Assembly (NCBI GenBank): GCA_963681505.1
Contig: OY811980.1
Span: 1-64,000, forward strand
Length of the DNA: 64,000 bases
Source of the DNA: Eunapius fragilis
Taxonomy: Eukaryota; Porifera; Demospongiae; Spongillida; Spongillidae
Direction of reading: 5' to 3'
In this document: positions 23,285-35,929 of the stretch, one piece after another
How the letters are laid out: the number at the start of each line of letters is the position of its first letter
Numbering within the stretch: the stretch's first letter is position 1
The notes under the pieces: model-generated
Database searches by the model: none
What the model was told of the DNA's origin: nothing
Seen by the model: only the letters and a program-made list of their open reading frames with translations
Program-made: the position numbers and the translations under genes

Positions 23285-23960
23285 TGGCATTTATGGCCCT
23301 GGGTCCGTTCAGCTTTCCCCCATACCCAACCACGACTCAGTGAGGTACTAGCCTCCACATTTTTTTTTTTTTTCATCTTTATGCTATGACCACTTGTAGT
23401 AACTAACTGATGGCACAATTGCTAAATGCTTTGGGCAGAAATATATCATTAGTTATTACATGGGTGTTACAATACATAAAAACCAATTGAAATAGGACCA
23501 TTAGGGTGCTTAAGCCAATCTGCCTCAAACTAAAATTAATTTAACTGCTATAGGTCTCAGTGTGCACCATTGATAGATCTATATAATACATCGTACACCG
23601 TGATAAATAGTACATAGGGCTAGACCCGTAAGCTATGTTTGCTGCATAACATGTTATAGCAGCCTTAAATAATTTAGTATTTGTGTGTGTGTGTGTGTGT
23701 GTATGCATGTGTATGTGTGTTTGTGTGAGGATAAATTCACTTTTATTTATCTATTACTATTCACTTTCTTTATCCAGGTTCTACATTGTGAGATGCACAA
23801 CCTTTAATGTTTGGGATCTTTTTACACATGTGCGCCTTTGTTTATTTTTATTTGTGTAACTTTTTTTTAAACTGCAATGGCAAATGTGTGTGATTTTTAA
23901 GGAAGGCCCTAGTGGCCTTGACAAAATAAATCAATTATAATCTAGGCCTGTATTATTTTT
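23285..23960. repeat. paralogous segment U, copy 1
   Basis: Matches 28090-28700 through TTTATGGCCCTGGGTCCGTT / TTTATGGCCCTTCGTCCGTT, CAACTGATGGCACAATTGC-like text, ATATCGTACAC and the terminal AAGGAAGGCCCTAGTGG phrase, which also occurs at 26530 and 31560. Identity is around 85-90% by eye. No frame is conserved between the copies. Confidence 0.75.
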
Positions 23961-24031
23961 AGTAGGAGTAAAGAAATTAAGTCTGCCCCAGGCATGTTGG
24001 TGTATCAACGAAGCTATGTGACGAGGCCATA

Positions 24032-24096
24032 TGTGTGTGTTGTGTGTGTGTGTGTTGTGTGTGTGTGTGTGTTGTTTGTGTGTGTGTGTGTGTGTA
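24032..24096. repeat. interrupted (TG)n microsatellite in a repeat family
   Basis: (TG)n with TT interruptions between GACGAGGCCATA and TAGTGCATTTTACTCGC. The same flanks hold pure (TG)n at 26662-26734 and 28775-28883, and no long tract at about 32598-32630. Confidence 0.9.
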
Positions 24097-24966
24097 GTGC
24101 ATTTTACTCGCGCTGCATACGTGTGTGAAGATTGAACATGGCACGGCAGATATGGAGTAAGCTTTTGCATGGCATGCCAGTCATGTGTGAGGCTTAGTTA
24201 ATATTAAAGGCCAAACTTAGTGCATAAGCCCGTATATAGGCAGTCATTTGTACAATGGTCTACATGTTTACATTGTGCAGCCATTGTATAAAAGTACAAG
24301 CCACTGATATAATTCAATATTTCATGTTTTGTTACCAACCCACAATTGTACTGGAAGGTTGTTACCACCACATAATGGTATATCTAAGATTGGAAATTGT
24401 AGTGGGAGGTTAACGGCTACACAAGGTACTGAGCATTATGGCTCTGGGTCCACTCAGCTTCTTCCCATAACCAATTTTGACATTGCTAGCTTGTATAAGT
24501 GTCCCCGTGCCTATGTATGCTTTTACAAGGCATTGCAAGTGCCCTGTGGCTACGTTTAAGCTGTTAAAGGCATTGCAAATGCCCCATGGGAGTACAAGCT
24601 TGTCCAACAACATTGCTATTTAGTTTAAGTGTTGCCCGTAATGCTATAAGCATTTTTGAAGCAGTTTAAGTGTGTAACATTAGTGTAGACTGTGTAAGCT
24701 TTTTTGCAGGTGTGCCAGTGTATAGTTAGCATAAATGTACCCATGACAGTGTGAGTGCATGTGACGGTGTAAACTTTATAAATGCAAGTCTATAGCCACA
24801 GTACAAAGGGGAGGTGAGAATTATGCAAGCTAGGCAATTTGTCTTAGTGTAAATATGTACTTACCAACCCTACTTTGCAATAGCCACTGCTTGAATGTCA
24901 CCTTCATATTTGCCTTTTTGCATGGCTGTATTTTGTTCCATTTTGTGATAACTCATTTTTTTTTCA

Positions 24967-25325
24967 GATGAGGGTCAAAAATGATGCATGCCCCTAAAGC
25001 ACTGCTGGTCCACCTGGAAACGTTGAAGAAAACATTTATAATAACCTATAAGTACCAACAATTAATTTTATTGCTTCAATAAATGTTATTTTTATAGTGG
25101 TTCCCATATATTTAAGCAGTCCACAATGTGTCAATTATAATGCATGTGTGTATAACCCTCTGAAGCCAGTGACAACAGACTTGACATTTGTGTTAAAAAA
25201 CTATTACATCTTAATAGATCTTATTTTGGGTGAGATGGGACCAAATACCATTATGTATTTGGTACAATGCATTTGAACCAATTCAAACAGGACCGCCCAT
25301 AGGGTACTTATAAGTTACTGAGTCT
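24967..25325. repeat. paralogous segment T, copy 1
   Basis: Matches 30895-31261 from AGGGTCAAAAATGATGCATG through GGGTACTTATAAGTTA with about 95% identity. In both places it abuts other duplicated segments, but different ones on the 3' side, so the segment moved or was rearranged as a block. Confidence 0.85.
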
Positions 25326-26530
25326 ATGAATTAAGCTCGTAGGTGGCACGCCAGTCGTGTGGGAAGCTTAGTTAATAGAAAAAACTTGTATCAACGGCCG
25401 TAAGTGCGGACGTTGTACAAAAAAAGTAATTACGAACGTACCTCGATGGAAGTTCGATAGATGAGAACTAAGTTCGGTCTTGCGTGGGCAGTCTATCCTC
25501 GCTCCTGTGCCATACATTTCTAAAGGATGAAAGGTGTAAGGCAAGGCTATGGCAAATTTCAAAGTATCGAGTGGCTGTACATAAAGGGACTCGCGCGTTG
25601 TATTCCGGAATAGGTTGTACACTCTCCCGCGCCCCTGTTGCACCTTCAAAAATGTGCGGCACGTATATCCCACCCTTTGTACCTGTTTAAACAGCTCAGC
25701 TCTGCTACGAGGCCAATCACTACAAAGTGCATTAAAAGGAATTATTTATAAGTAACTATTTCTAATTCAAATTTTAAGAATTGGATTGGTAGGTAGCGTA
25801 CAGCCTGCTTATTGTAGTGACGTGAGGGTTTTTGAAAGGTGAGTGAGGGGCAAAGCTTATATCTGTGTGGAGTGCGTGTGTAGTGTGTACGCGCTGGATG
25901 GTCTGCCTCGTAACTAGAGGTCTGCTTGATGCAGCAATTGGTCCTATATGGTGCTTACGATACGCCAGAGCACAACGCAATCTTCCAACAACACGTCCTA
26001 ATGCAATGGCGCTTTGAACCTATTGTACACTACGTCAAGCCTTGATGTTAGTAAAATAGACACATTCGTGCTAAACAATTACTGCTCTGTTCAGAGCAAC
26101 CATACACGTATACCTGGCGCTAACCACAAGGATTCGTAGCACAGTGCAACACTGGGCCCAAAAACGCGAGTCACTCGAAGATGATAAACAAATAATTTTA
26201 GTCGTGCCCGGACCATACATGTACGTCAATTAAATCAATTGATTTTCAATTGGCAGCCCGCAAGGCATAAGTATGTATGGATTTGAACGAGGGTACCCAT
26301 GTCTGTTCTAAAGGCTAGAGTATGCTTAAAAGGCATTTGCAAGTGTGCACGCGACTACGAAAGCTTGCCCCGCGGGTATTTAGGCTAGTGTAAGCGTATC
26401 CGTGGCTATGTAAGCGAACCGTAGTATACCCATCGGTGTGTAAGTGATTGCAAGCGCTCCCGTGACAACGTAAGCTTGCCCCATGGCTATGTGTGCGTAC
26501 CCGTGGCTATGTAAATGTGTGTGATTTTTA
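25326..26530. repeat. paralogous segment R, copy 1
   Basis: The largest duplicated block of this part. Landmarks: GAATTAAGCTCGTAGGTGGC, CTATGGCAAATTTCAAAGTA, GGTCTGCCTCGTAACTAGAG, TCTGCTTGATGCAGCAATTG, GAGTCACTCGAAGATGATAA and a tail of CCCGTGGCTATGTAAGCG phrases. Copies 2 and 3 are at 29078-30600 and 32811-34100; a partial copy is at about 34300-34560. Frames present in all copies have no similarity I recognise and are disrupted by indels among copies. Confidence 0.85.
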
Positions 26531-26661
26531 AGGAAGGCCCTAGTGGACTTGACAAAATAAATCAATTATAATTTAGGCCTATATTTATTTTTAGTAGCAG
26601 TAAAGAAATTTAGTCTGCCCCAGGCCTGTTGGTGTATCAACAAAGCTATGTGACAAGGCCA

Positions 26662-26662
26662 T

Positions 26663-26734
<72 letters not shown>
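26662..26734. repeat. (TG)n microsatellite
   Basis: About 36 TG units between GACAAGGCCATG and AATGCATTTTACTCGAGCTG; one of the paralogous series described at 24032-24096. Confidence 0.97.
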
Positions 26735-26737
<3 letters not shown>

Positions 26738-27494
26738 GCATTTTACTCGAGCTGCATACGTGTTGAATGGCACGGCAGATATGGAGTAAGCTTTTACATG
26801 GAATGCCAGTCGTGTGTGGGGCTTGGTTAATAGACAAAGTTTGTATCAATGACAAACCTACGTGAGCGTGGGTGTGGGGGGAGGGTGTAAGTACGGTAGT
26901 GTGTTTGAATCGCGCGGCAGACGTGTACGATGATTGAAAATGGCAATGTAGATGTGAACTAAGCTTGCAGATCGATCGCCAGTCGTGTAAGAGGCTTTGT
27001 TTATAGATATATAAGACGAGGTGACAAGGTCATATCGGCCATATGTGTAGAACCGACTTAACCACTAAATAAGCATTTAGGAGGCCAAATGACACCTTTA
27101 GGTGATACATGCTGCATGTGAGAAGTTTGCTGGATTGAGCGATGGAGATGTGTATGTGCATGGTGGGGGGGGATGAATCAGAATCACAAGTGGCACTATG
27201 TTTACACCGATCCTTTCATCCAGGTTATCCTCTACAATTGCAAGAACCACACGCGGAACTCCTCGTCTAAGACACTTAGAGTAGGTTTTGTGTCTTTGCT
27301 TAATTTGGGTGGATACATTTGAGAATGTGCAATAACCCTGATAGTTACAAGTGCATGAATGTCAGTCACAGTAGCATTGTGTGGTAAACATTAAGAACTT
27401 AGCTGTAGCCGGGCAGGTATGCTTTAAAAGCTACGGTACACTAGTGTAGTGGCATATTTCAAGTGTCAATAGCCTATGTTAAAAACACACTTGA

Positions 27495-27860
27495 GATGTT
27501 AAACACATTGCTGTGATACACAAAAATAATCAAAACCCCCCTGGGTGGTCAGTCAGACCCCTGCTCATGGGAGGAAACATAGCGGACCCAGGGCCTTCTT
27601 GAATGCTATGAACCTTGTCGGGTACTCTGTTCCCCGATTCTTGCGGTCAATTGAATACAATGGACTTGTCTATTTATAGCGGTGTATAATCCGTACGAAG
27701 CGATTATGGGTTCATCAGTATGAATGTAATTGAGTCAACAAATCTGTTTAAGTGGCTTGCAAATTGGTAAAAGTTGTTTTAATTTGCAGTGCAATTGTAA
27801 CATTAAATTTCATACTAAAGACAATACAGTGTACACTTAAAACGATGTACACTTGCAATA
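27495..27860. repeat. paralogous segment N, copy 1
   Basis: Matches 32120-32450: GATACACAAAAATAA, AACATAGCGGACCCA, ATGCTATGAACCTTG, TGTCTATTTATAGCG, GGGTTCATCAGTATGAATGT and GTACACTTAAAA occur in the same order in both. About 80-85% identity by eye, with indels. Anonymous. Confidence 0.75.
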
Positions 27861-28089
27861 AGTATGTGCACTTCAATAAAAGGTGCATTATGGCTCAGCC
27901 CATCTTTTAACATGCTGGGTACGCAGACAGTATAGCTTATAATTTAGTTATTTTTTACAGAAATGACTATAATGGTATCGTTCTTAATCATTTTGCTCAA
28001 TAAGGTGACTGGTCCACTGTAATACATTTAGTCATGGTAGATATAAGATTGGAAGTTGTAGTGGAATGCAAATGCTACACAAGGAACTG

Positions 28090-28700
28090 AGCATTTTATG
28101 GCCCTTCGTCCGTTCAGCTTTCCCCCATACCCAACCTTAACTCAGTGAGGTACTTGCCTCCACATGAGCACTTTTTAAAATGCTAAGGCCACTTGTAACT
28201 AACTGATGGCACAATTGCTAAATGCTTTGGGTAGTCATATATACCAGATACCATGATGTATTTGGTGGGTGTTACTATGTATTATAACCAATTCAAATAG
28301 GACCATAGGGTGCTTAAGCTAACCAAAATTAATTTAACTAACTGCTATAGGTCTCTGTCTGCACCATTGATAGATCTATATAATATATCGTACACTGTGA
28401 TATATAGTACATAGGCCTAGACCCAGGCAGCTATGTTTGCTGCTGAACTAATTTAGTATTTGTGTGTGTATATGCATGTGTGTATGTGTGTTTGTGTGAG
28501 AATTAATTTATTTAACTATTCCTTTCTTTATCCAGGTTATAAATTGTGAGAGACACAACATTTAATGTTTGGGATCCTTTTTATACATGTGCACCTTTGT
28601 TTATTTTTATTTGTGTAACATTTTCAACTGCCATGGCAAATGTGTGATTTATAAGGAAGGCCCTAGTGGCCTTGACAAAATAAATAAATAATAATTTAGG
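28090..28700. repeat. paralogous segment U, copy 2
   Basis: Counterpart of 23285-23960; immediately followed by the longest (TG)n tract of the window. Confidence 0.75.
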
Positions 28701-28772
28701 CCTATAGTAGCAGTAAAGAAGTTTAGTCTGCCCCAGGCCTGTTGGTGTATCAACAAAGCTATGTGACAAGGC

Positions 28773-28885
<113 letters not shown>

Positions 28886-29077
28886 TGCATTTTACTCGCG
28901 CTGCATACGTGTTGAATGGCACGGCAGATATGGAGTAAGCTTTTACATGGCATGCCAGTCGTGTGTGGGGCTTGGTTAATAGACAAAGCTTGTATCAATG
29001 ACAAACTTATGTGAGCGTGGGTGCGGGGGGAGGGTGAAAGTACGGTCGTGTGTTTGAATCGCGCGGCAGACGTGTAC

Positions 29078-30600
29078 GATGAGGATGAAAGGTGTAAGGC
29101 AAGACTATGGCAAATTTCAAAGTATCGAGTGGTTGTACATAAAGGGACTCGCGTGTTGTACCCGCGTACCCCTGCTGCACCTTCAGAAATGTGCGGCACG
29201 TATATCCCACCCTTCGTACCTGTTTAAACAGGCCCACACCTCAGCTCAGCTCTGCAAACAAGGCCAATCGCTACAAAGTGCGTTAAAAGGAATTATTAAT
29301 AAGTAACAATTTCAAATTCAAATTTTAAGGATTAGATAGGTGTTGCGTACAGGCTGCTCTAAGTAATGACGTGAGGATTTTTTAAAGGTGAGTGAGGGGC
29401 AAAGCTTATATCTGTGAGGAGTGCGTGTGCAGTGTGTACGCGCTGGATGGTCTGCCTCGTAACTAGAGGTCTGCTTGATGCAGCAATTGGTCCTATATGG
29501 TGCTTACGATACGCCAGAGCAAAACGCAATATTCCAACAACACGTCCTAATGCAGTGGCGCTTTGAACCTATTGTACACTACGTCAAGTCTTGATGTTAG
29601 TAACATCGACACCCGTAAATTACATTCGTGCCAAACAATTACTGCTCTGTTCAGAGCAACCATACAAATATACCTGGCGCTAACCACAAGGATTAGTAGC
29701 ACAGTGCAACACTGGGCCCAAAAACACGAGTCACTCGAAGATGATAAACAAATAATTTTAGTCGTGCCCGGACCATACATGTATGTTAATTAAATCAATT
29801 GATTTTCAATTGGCATTTGGCAGCCAAGGCATAAGCTTTTCTCATAGTAATGATAGCTTGTTTATGTGTGCCCGTGACCTAGAACGCTGACGGCATAGTA
29901 TGTATGGATTTGAACGAGGGTACCCATGTCTGTTCTAAAGGCTAGAGTATGCTTGAAAGGCATTTGCAAGTGTGCACGCGACTACGAAAGCTTGCCCGCG
30001 GGTATTTAGGCTAGTGTAAGCTTACCCGTGGCTATGTAAGCGAACCGTAGTATACCCGTGGGTATGTAAGTGAATGCAAGTGCTCCCGTGACAACGCAAG
30101 CTTGCCCCATGGCTATGTGTGCGTACCCGTGGCTATGTAAGCGAATGCAAGTATAGCCGTGACCATGTAAGCTTGCCCCGTGACAACGTAAGCTTGCCTC
30201 ATGGCTATGTATGCGTACCCGTGGCTATGTAAATGCTCCCGTGACAACGTAAGCTTGCCCCATGGCTATGTGTGCGTACCCGTGGCTATGTAAGCGAATG
30301 CAAGTATAGCCGTGACCACGTAAGCTTGTCCCATGGCTATGTATGCGTACCCGTGGCTATGTAAGCGAATGCAAGTATACCCATGGGTATGAAAGTGAAT
30401 GCTAGTGCTCCAGTGACAACGTAAGCTTGCCCCATGGCTATGTATGCTTACCCGTGGCTAAGTAAGTGCTCCCGTGACAACGTAAGCTTGCCCCATGGCT
30501 ATGTATGCGTACCCGTGGCTAAGGAATTGCTCCCGTGACAACGTACGCTTGCCCCATGGCAATGTATGCGTACCCGTGGCTATGTAAGTGAATGTAAATA
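29078..30600. repeat. paralogous segment R, copy 2, with expanded tail
   Basis: Counterpart of 25326-26530, beginning at GATGAAAGGTGTAAGGCAAG. Its tail is expanded at 29990-30600 into about ten imperfect units of roughly 60 bp with GTGACAACGTAAGCTTGCCC, ATGGCTATGTATGCG and TACCCGTGGCTATGTAAG. Copies 1 and 3 have only two to four such units. Confidence 0.85.
29990..30600. repeat. about 60-bp minisatellite
   Basis: Imperfect head-to-tail units, each with one HindIII-type AAGCTT and one CCATGGC. Unit length varies because the phrases CCCGTGGCTATG and GCGAATGCAAGTATA are present or absent. Confidence 0.85.
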
Positions 30601-30894
30601 TACTTAGCAAGAACAAATATTTTTATACGCGACACAACGAACGTGTACGCTAAATCACCCGTCTAGCAAGTCCCTGATAGAACCCAACGCTGACCTGTTA
30701 TTCCTTTCGTGTCTGGTCCCCCGACTTACGCTGGCCCTCGGGCGCGGATATGTATACGGCGAAATCCAGATTGCCACGACAATGGTGACTCGAGGGCCAA
30801 ATTAATCGGATGCAAATGATATTCAAGAGGGCCAAATGACATTCAGAGCCCCAAATACAATGCCACCACGTATGGTGGCGTCGCACTGCGACTA

Positions 30895-31261
30895 TTAGGG
30901 TCAAAAATGATGCATGCCTTTAAAGCACTGCTGGTCCACCTGGAAACGTAGAAGAAAAAAATTATAATATAAATAAAAACCTGTAAGTACCAACTATTAA
31001 TTTTATTGCTTCAATAAATGTTATTGTTATGGTGGTTCCCATATATTTAAGCAGTCCACAATGTGTCAATTATAATGCATGTGTGTATAACCCTCTGAAG
31101 CTAGTGACAACAGACTTGACATTAGTGTTCTAAAACTATTACATCTTAATAGATCAAATTATGGGTGAGATGGGACCGAATAACATTATGTATTTGGTAC
31201 AATGTATTTGAACCAATTCAAACAGGACCGCCCATAGGGTACTTATAAGTTAATGAGTCTC
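30895..31261. repeat. paralogous segment T, copy 2
   Basis: Counterpart of 24967-25325; begins right after the region 30601-30894, which has no recognised feature. Confidence 0.85.
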
Positions 31262-32119
31262 TCATTAAAATTAAATTACTTACTACTGTAAACTTATAAG
31301 GTCTCTCTGCCTGGCACAGTAATCCCGCGAGTAGGTGTTACCTATATAGCACAGCAGATTCTTATAATACGTACATCTACAGTGTATCTTATATACATAT
31401 ATAGGTATGTGTTGGTTACCCAAAGAATGCATACATATTGTATTTTCCTACATATCTATTTATTTAGAACCTTTGTAAGAGCCACAATCAGACATATTTG
31501 GAATACTTTTTATTTGTGTACTATTTTTAACTGCCCTGCATGGCAAATATGTGTGATTTTAAGGAAGGCCCTAGTGTTATCAAAACAATAGAGCAACGCA
31601 TGGTAGTAAGTATATTTTTAGTAGGGGTAAATACATATACATGGACTGCCCTTTAGGCATGTTCAAAGCGTGTATCTGTGTATCCACGACAAAAGCTACG
31701 TGACATATATGTGCGTGTGTGTGTGTGGGGTGGGGGTAGTGCATTTCAATCACGTGGCAGACGTGTACGAAGAATGGGCACGGCTGATATTGCTTTTACA
31801 TGGCATGTCAGTAATTTGTTAAGCTAGTGGAGGGGTAGTGCGTTAGAATCAGCATGATTAAAGATGTTATTAAGCTTACGTGCCACGCCTGTCGTGTGTA
31901 AAGCTTAGATAATAGACAAGGCAGTATGTGTGTATGTGGGGTGGGGGGATTGTGCATTAGAATCGGCACGGCAAACACAGTTATAGATTGCACGTGGCAC
32001 GGCAGATGTGTACAAAGTTTGTACGAGGCACGGCACGGCAGGAAGACGTACAATAATAGTGATGCGGGGCACATACCTTCACCTAGCCTTTGTAAGGTAA
32101 CTGTAAAACACACTCGAGA

Positions 32120-32450
32120 TCTAATAAATATATTGTTGCGATACACAAAAATAAAAACGCTTAAGAAAACCCCTGCTATGGGAGGAACATAGCGGACCCA
32201 AAGCCGTAAATGCTATGAACCTTGGCGGGTACTTTGTTCCCAAGCGCCTCGCTGGTATAAATAAAATATTATCGATTTGTCTATTTATAGCGATGTTTTA
32301 ACCTAACTAAGCAGTTGTGGGTTCATCAGTATGAATGTAATTAAGTCAACAAATCTAAGTCGCTTGCTAATTGCTAGTAGTTTTAATTTGCAGTGCGACG
32401 TTCTTCACATACTAAGGACATGTAATAGTGTACACTTAAAATGATGTAGT
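32120..32450. repeat. paralogous segment N, copy 2
   Basis: Counterpart of 27495-27860. Confidence 0.7.
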
Positions 32451-32810
32451 TCCAGTATGTGCACTTCTATACAATTTATGCATGGAAAATTTGTAAGTCT
32501 GTTGGGTGGGTTGGGGGGTGGTTGGTCCTTCCCATAGTGCATCAAGACGTTCTAACAAGCCCATCGTGGTACATGTAGCCTTAGCTAAGTGACAAGGCCA
32601 TATGCAGGTACTGTAGTGCTTTTTACTTGCGCTGCATACGTGTGTTCAAATTATATGTGGCACTGCAGGTATGAAGAAACTAGCTGGTAAAAGACACGCC
32701 AGACACCTGAGTGAAGCTGGTTAATTAATGGACAACGACTAAATTTACGTGACAAGGGAATCGCACGGCTTTGGGATATAATATTGAACGCGGCCCAGCA
32801 TATGTGAATT

Positions 32811-34100
32811 AAGCTCGTAGGTGGTACGCCAGTCGTGTGGGAAGCTTAGTTTATAGAAAAAACTTGTATCAACGGCCATATGTGCGGACGTTGTCAAAAA
32901 AAGTAATTAGGAACGTACCTCGATGGAAGTTCAATAGACGAGAACAAAGTTCGGTCTTGCGTGGGCAGTCTGTCCTTGCACCTTTGCCACACATTTCTAA
33001 AGGATGAAAGGTGTAAGGCAAGGCTATGGCAAATTTCAAAGTATCGAGTGGTTGTACACAAAGGGACTCGCGCGTTGTATTCCAGAATAGTTGTACACTC
33101 TCCCGCGTGTCCCTGTTGCACCTTCAGAAATGTGCGGCACGTATATCCCACCCTTCGTACCTGTTTAACTCAGCTCAGCTCTGCTACCATGGCCAATCGC
33201 TACATTGTGCATTAAAAGGAATTATTAATAAGTAACTATTTCAAATTCAAATTTTAAGGATTAGATTGGTACATAGCGTACAGGCTGCTTATTGTAATGA
33301 CGCGAGGATTTTTAAAAGGTGAGTGAGGGGCAAAGCTTATATCTGTGAGGAGTGCGTGTGCAGTGTGTACGCGCTGGATGGTCTGGCTCGTAACTAGAGG
33401 TCTGCTTGATGCAGCAATTGGTCCTATATGGTGCTTACGATACGCCAGAGCACAACGCAATCTTCCAACAACACGTCCTAATGCAGTCGCGCTTTGAACC
33501 TATTGTACACTACGTCAAGCCTTGATGTTAGTAAAATAGACACCCGTAAATGACATTCGTGCTAAACAATTACTGCTCTGTTCAGAGCAACCATGCAAAT
33601 ATAATCGTCGTATACCTGGCGCTAACCACAAGGATTCGTAGCACAGTGCAACACTGGGCCCAATAACGCGAGTCACTCGAAGATGATAAACAAATAATTT
33701 TAGTCGTGCCCGGACCATACAATGTATGTCAATTAAATCAATTGATTTTCAATTGGCAGCCAAACAAACGCAAGGCATAAGTGGTGTCGTGACTCTAAGC
33801 TTTTCTCATAGTAATGATAGCTTGTTTATGTGTGCCCGTGACCTAGAACGCTGACGGCGTAGTATGCATGGATTTGAACGAGGGTACCCATGTCTGTTCT
33901 AAAGGCTAGAGTATGCTTGAAAGGCATTTGCAAGTGTGCACGCGACTACGAAAGCTTGCCCCGCGGGTATTTAGGCTAGTGTAAGCGTACCCGTGGCTAT
34001 GTAAGCGATGTAAGTGATGCAAGTGCTCCCGTTACAACGTAAGCTTGCCCCATGGCTGTGTATGCGTACCCGTGGCTATGTAAGCGAATGTAAGCATACT
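32811..34100. repeat. paralogous segment R, copy 3
   Basis: Counterpart of 25326-26530. Its start (GAATTAAGCTCGTAGGTGG) matches copy 1 better than copy 2, which is joined to a different 5' sequence. A 250-bp piece of the same family follows at about 34300-34560. Confidence 0.85.
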
Positions 34101-34599
34101 AGGAAACATGGGGCACGGCAGATGTGAACTAAGGTAGAAAGTGATGCAGTGGGTAGCACTTACCAAACATCCTTCGACGAGCGTTTAATAGACGAGTACA
34201 AAGTACGGTTTTCACCTGGGCTTCTCGCGGCAATGTAAGGTTGCCCAATTACAGGGCAGGCCCATATTACGTGGAACTTACCTCGGAAAGATAGATCCAG
34301 CTCAGCTCTGCAATCACTACAAAGTGCATTAAAAGGAATTATTAATAAGTAACTATTTCAAATTCAAATTTTAAGAATTCGTACGACGTAGATTGGTAGG
34401 TACTAGGTAGCAAAGGCTTCTTGTAGTGACTTGAGGATTTTTAAAAGGTGAGTGAGGGGCAAAGCTTTTATCTTTGTGGAATGCACATGTGCGGTGTGTA
34501 CGCGCTGGATGGTCTGCCTCGTAACTAGAGGTCTGCTTGATGCAGCGATCCCGTACGTACTCCAGGCTCTATGTAATAGTGTGAGTGCGTGTGTTCTCG

Positions 34600-35929
34600 T
34601 GTGCACGCGCTGGAGCTAGTTCGGCGTGGGTGTGCCTCGTACTATTCAAAGTCTGTTGGGTTGGCGGGTGGTTGGTCCTGGCCCTCCTATTCACATGAAG
34701 AAGTTCTGACATGCCCATCGTCGTAGCACGGATAGCCTTCGCCAAGTGACTAAAGGTATAAATGATACAATTGTAGGGTAGGAAACAGCTTTTGAGATAT
34801 GCCATGGCAAAGGAACCTAATTACATTCATGACGAGCACCCAAAGAGTAACCTAATCTTATTCATGCCGAATATTGGTGTATGGCAGTATGGAAGTAATA
34901 CAGTTGGTTGTGCCAGTCAGTTTAAGTATTGGCGTGTTACAATAGGCTGACGGTAGTTACACTAGTACATGTGTTGGCATGTTACAATACGCTCGTTCTA
35001 GCTTTGTGTATAGGTGAATTTACTTTGTGGTGCGTGCGTGTATTGTATGTGGCTGTGTTTCTACAAGTTATAAGCGCAGCGTAAGTGCATGTGTCCCATG
35101 GGTCCACATAGCCCGCATGGCCCGTATGGTTAGCTCTTGAACAGGGTGTTGGTAATGATTTGTAACAGTGTTTCAAGCTGCACCATGGCTAACGCTTGAA
35201 CAGTTGATTTGGTATAGAGTGCTCCCTAACCCATGGTAACGCTTGTTACAGTGCCCCATTGGTTCGAATGGGTAAGCCGGGTCGAACAGTCCACATGGCA
35301 TGTTCGACCGTACCGTGGGTGCCGTACACACAGGGAGTGTGATACTGAATTGTTGGGCCCGCATAGCTGTGTGGTAATGAATTTTTTGGGCCCGCATGGC
35401 CAACGCTTGGCTAGCTGTTTTTATTTTTTACTGTGTCCTATGTTAATCCAACCTTCTCATAGCTACACTGTAAAGGATTGCAGCTGGCGAGTGACCAGAC
35501 GCGTTTCCCGAGAGAGGAGGACCAGAGGAGGCAGAACTGGAAGTGCAATGTCGAAACAATTTTGTGCATTAGTATATATGATCGTGTGTTGTGCTTGTAC
35601 AATTGATTTGAGCTACAGCACCTGGAGAGGGGGGGGGGGGGGGGGGGTATTAGCTAGCGGCGTCGTAGCGCGCAAGCCACTACCATCCGATACACAACAA
35701 GAGGTACGGGCTAATTCTATAGTGACTGGTCTATCGAGAAAACCAAGCCAGGTCAAGCCATAAGCTACGCAACAAGAGATATACGCAAAAAAAAAAATGG
35801 TTACTAGGGTTGGTAACCATTTCTACCGTTGGCAGGGTTATCGTTGGCAATGAATAAAAATGGTTACCTAATGAGCAACCACACGCCTATTCAATGTATT
35901 GCCAACGGTACCGACGCCACCGCCATGCC
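34600..35929. other. anonymous sequence before the 52-bp satellite
   Basis: Contains repeated GGGCCCGCATGGC phrases near 35350-35400, a G19-20 run near 35629-35647 and a small hairpin (AAATGGTTAC / GTAACCATTT) at about 35798-35824. One + strand frame from 35548 reads as a short hydrophobic leader (MSKQFCALVYMIVCCACTID) that runs through the G-run; I do not call it a gene. Confidence 0.4.

Noticed and set aside
35260-35280. GGTTCGAATGG resembling a tRNA B box
   Set aside because: No A box at the right distance and no cloverleaf could be folded.
35548-35763. Small frame with a hydrophobic leader, possible secreted peptide
   Set aside because: It reads through a G19-20 run of uncertain length, has no conserved neighbour or splice support, and the downstream part has no peptide-precursor pattern.
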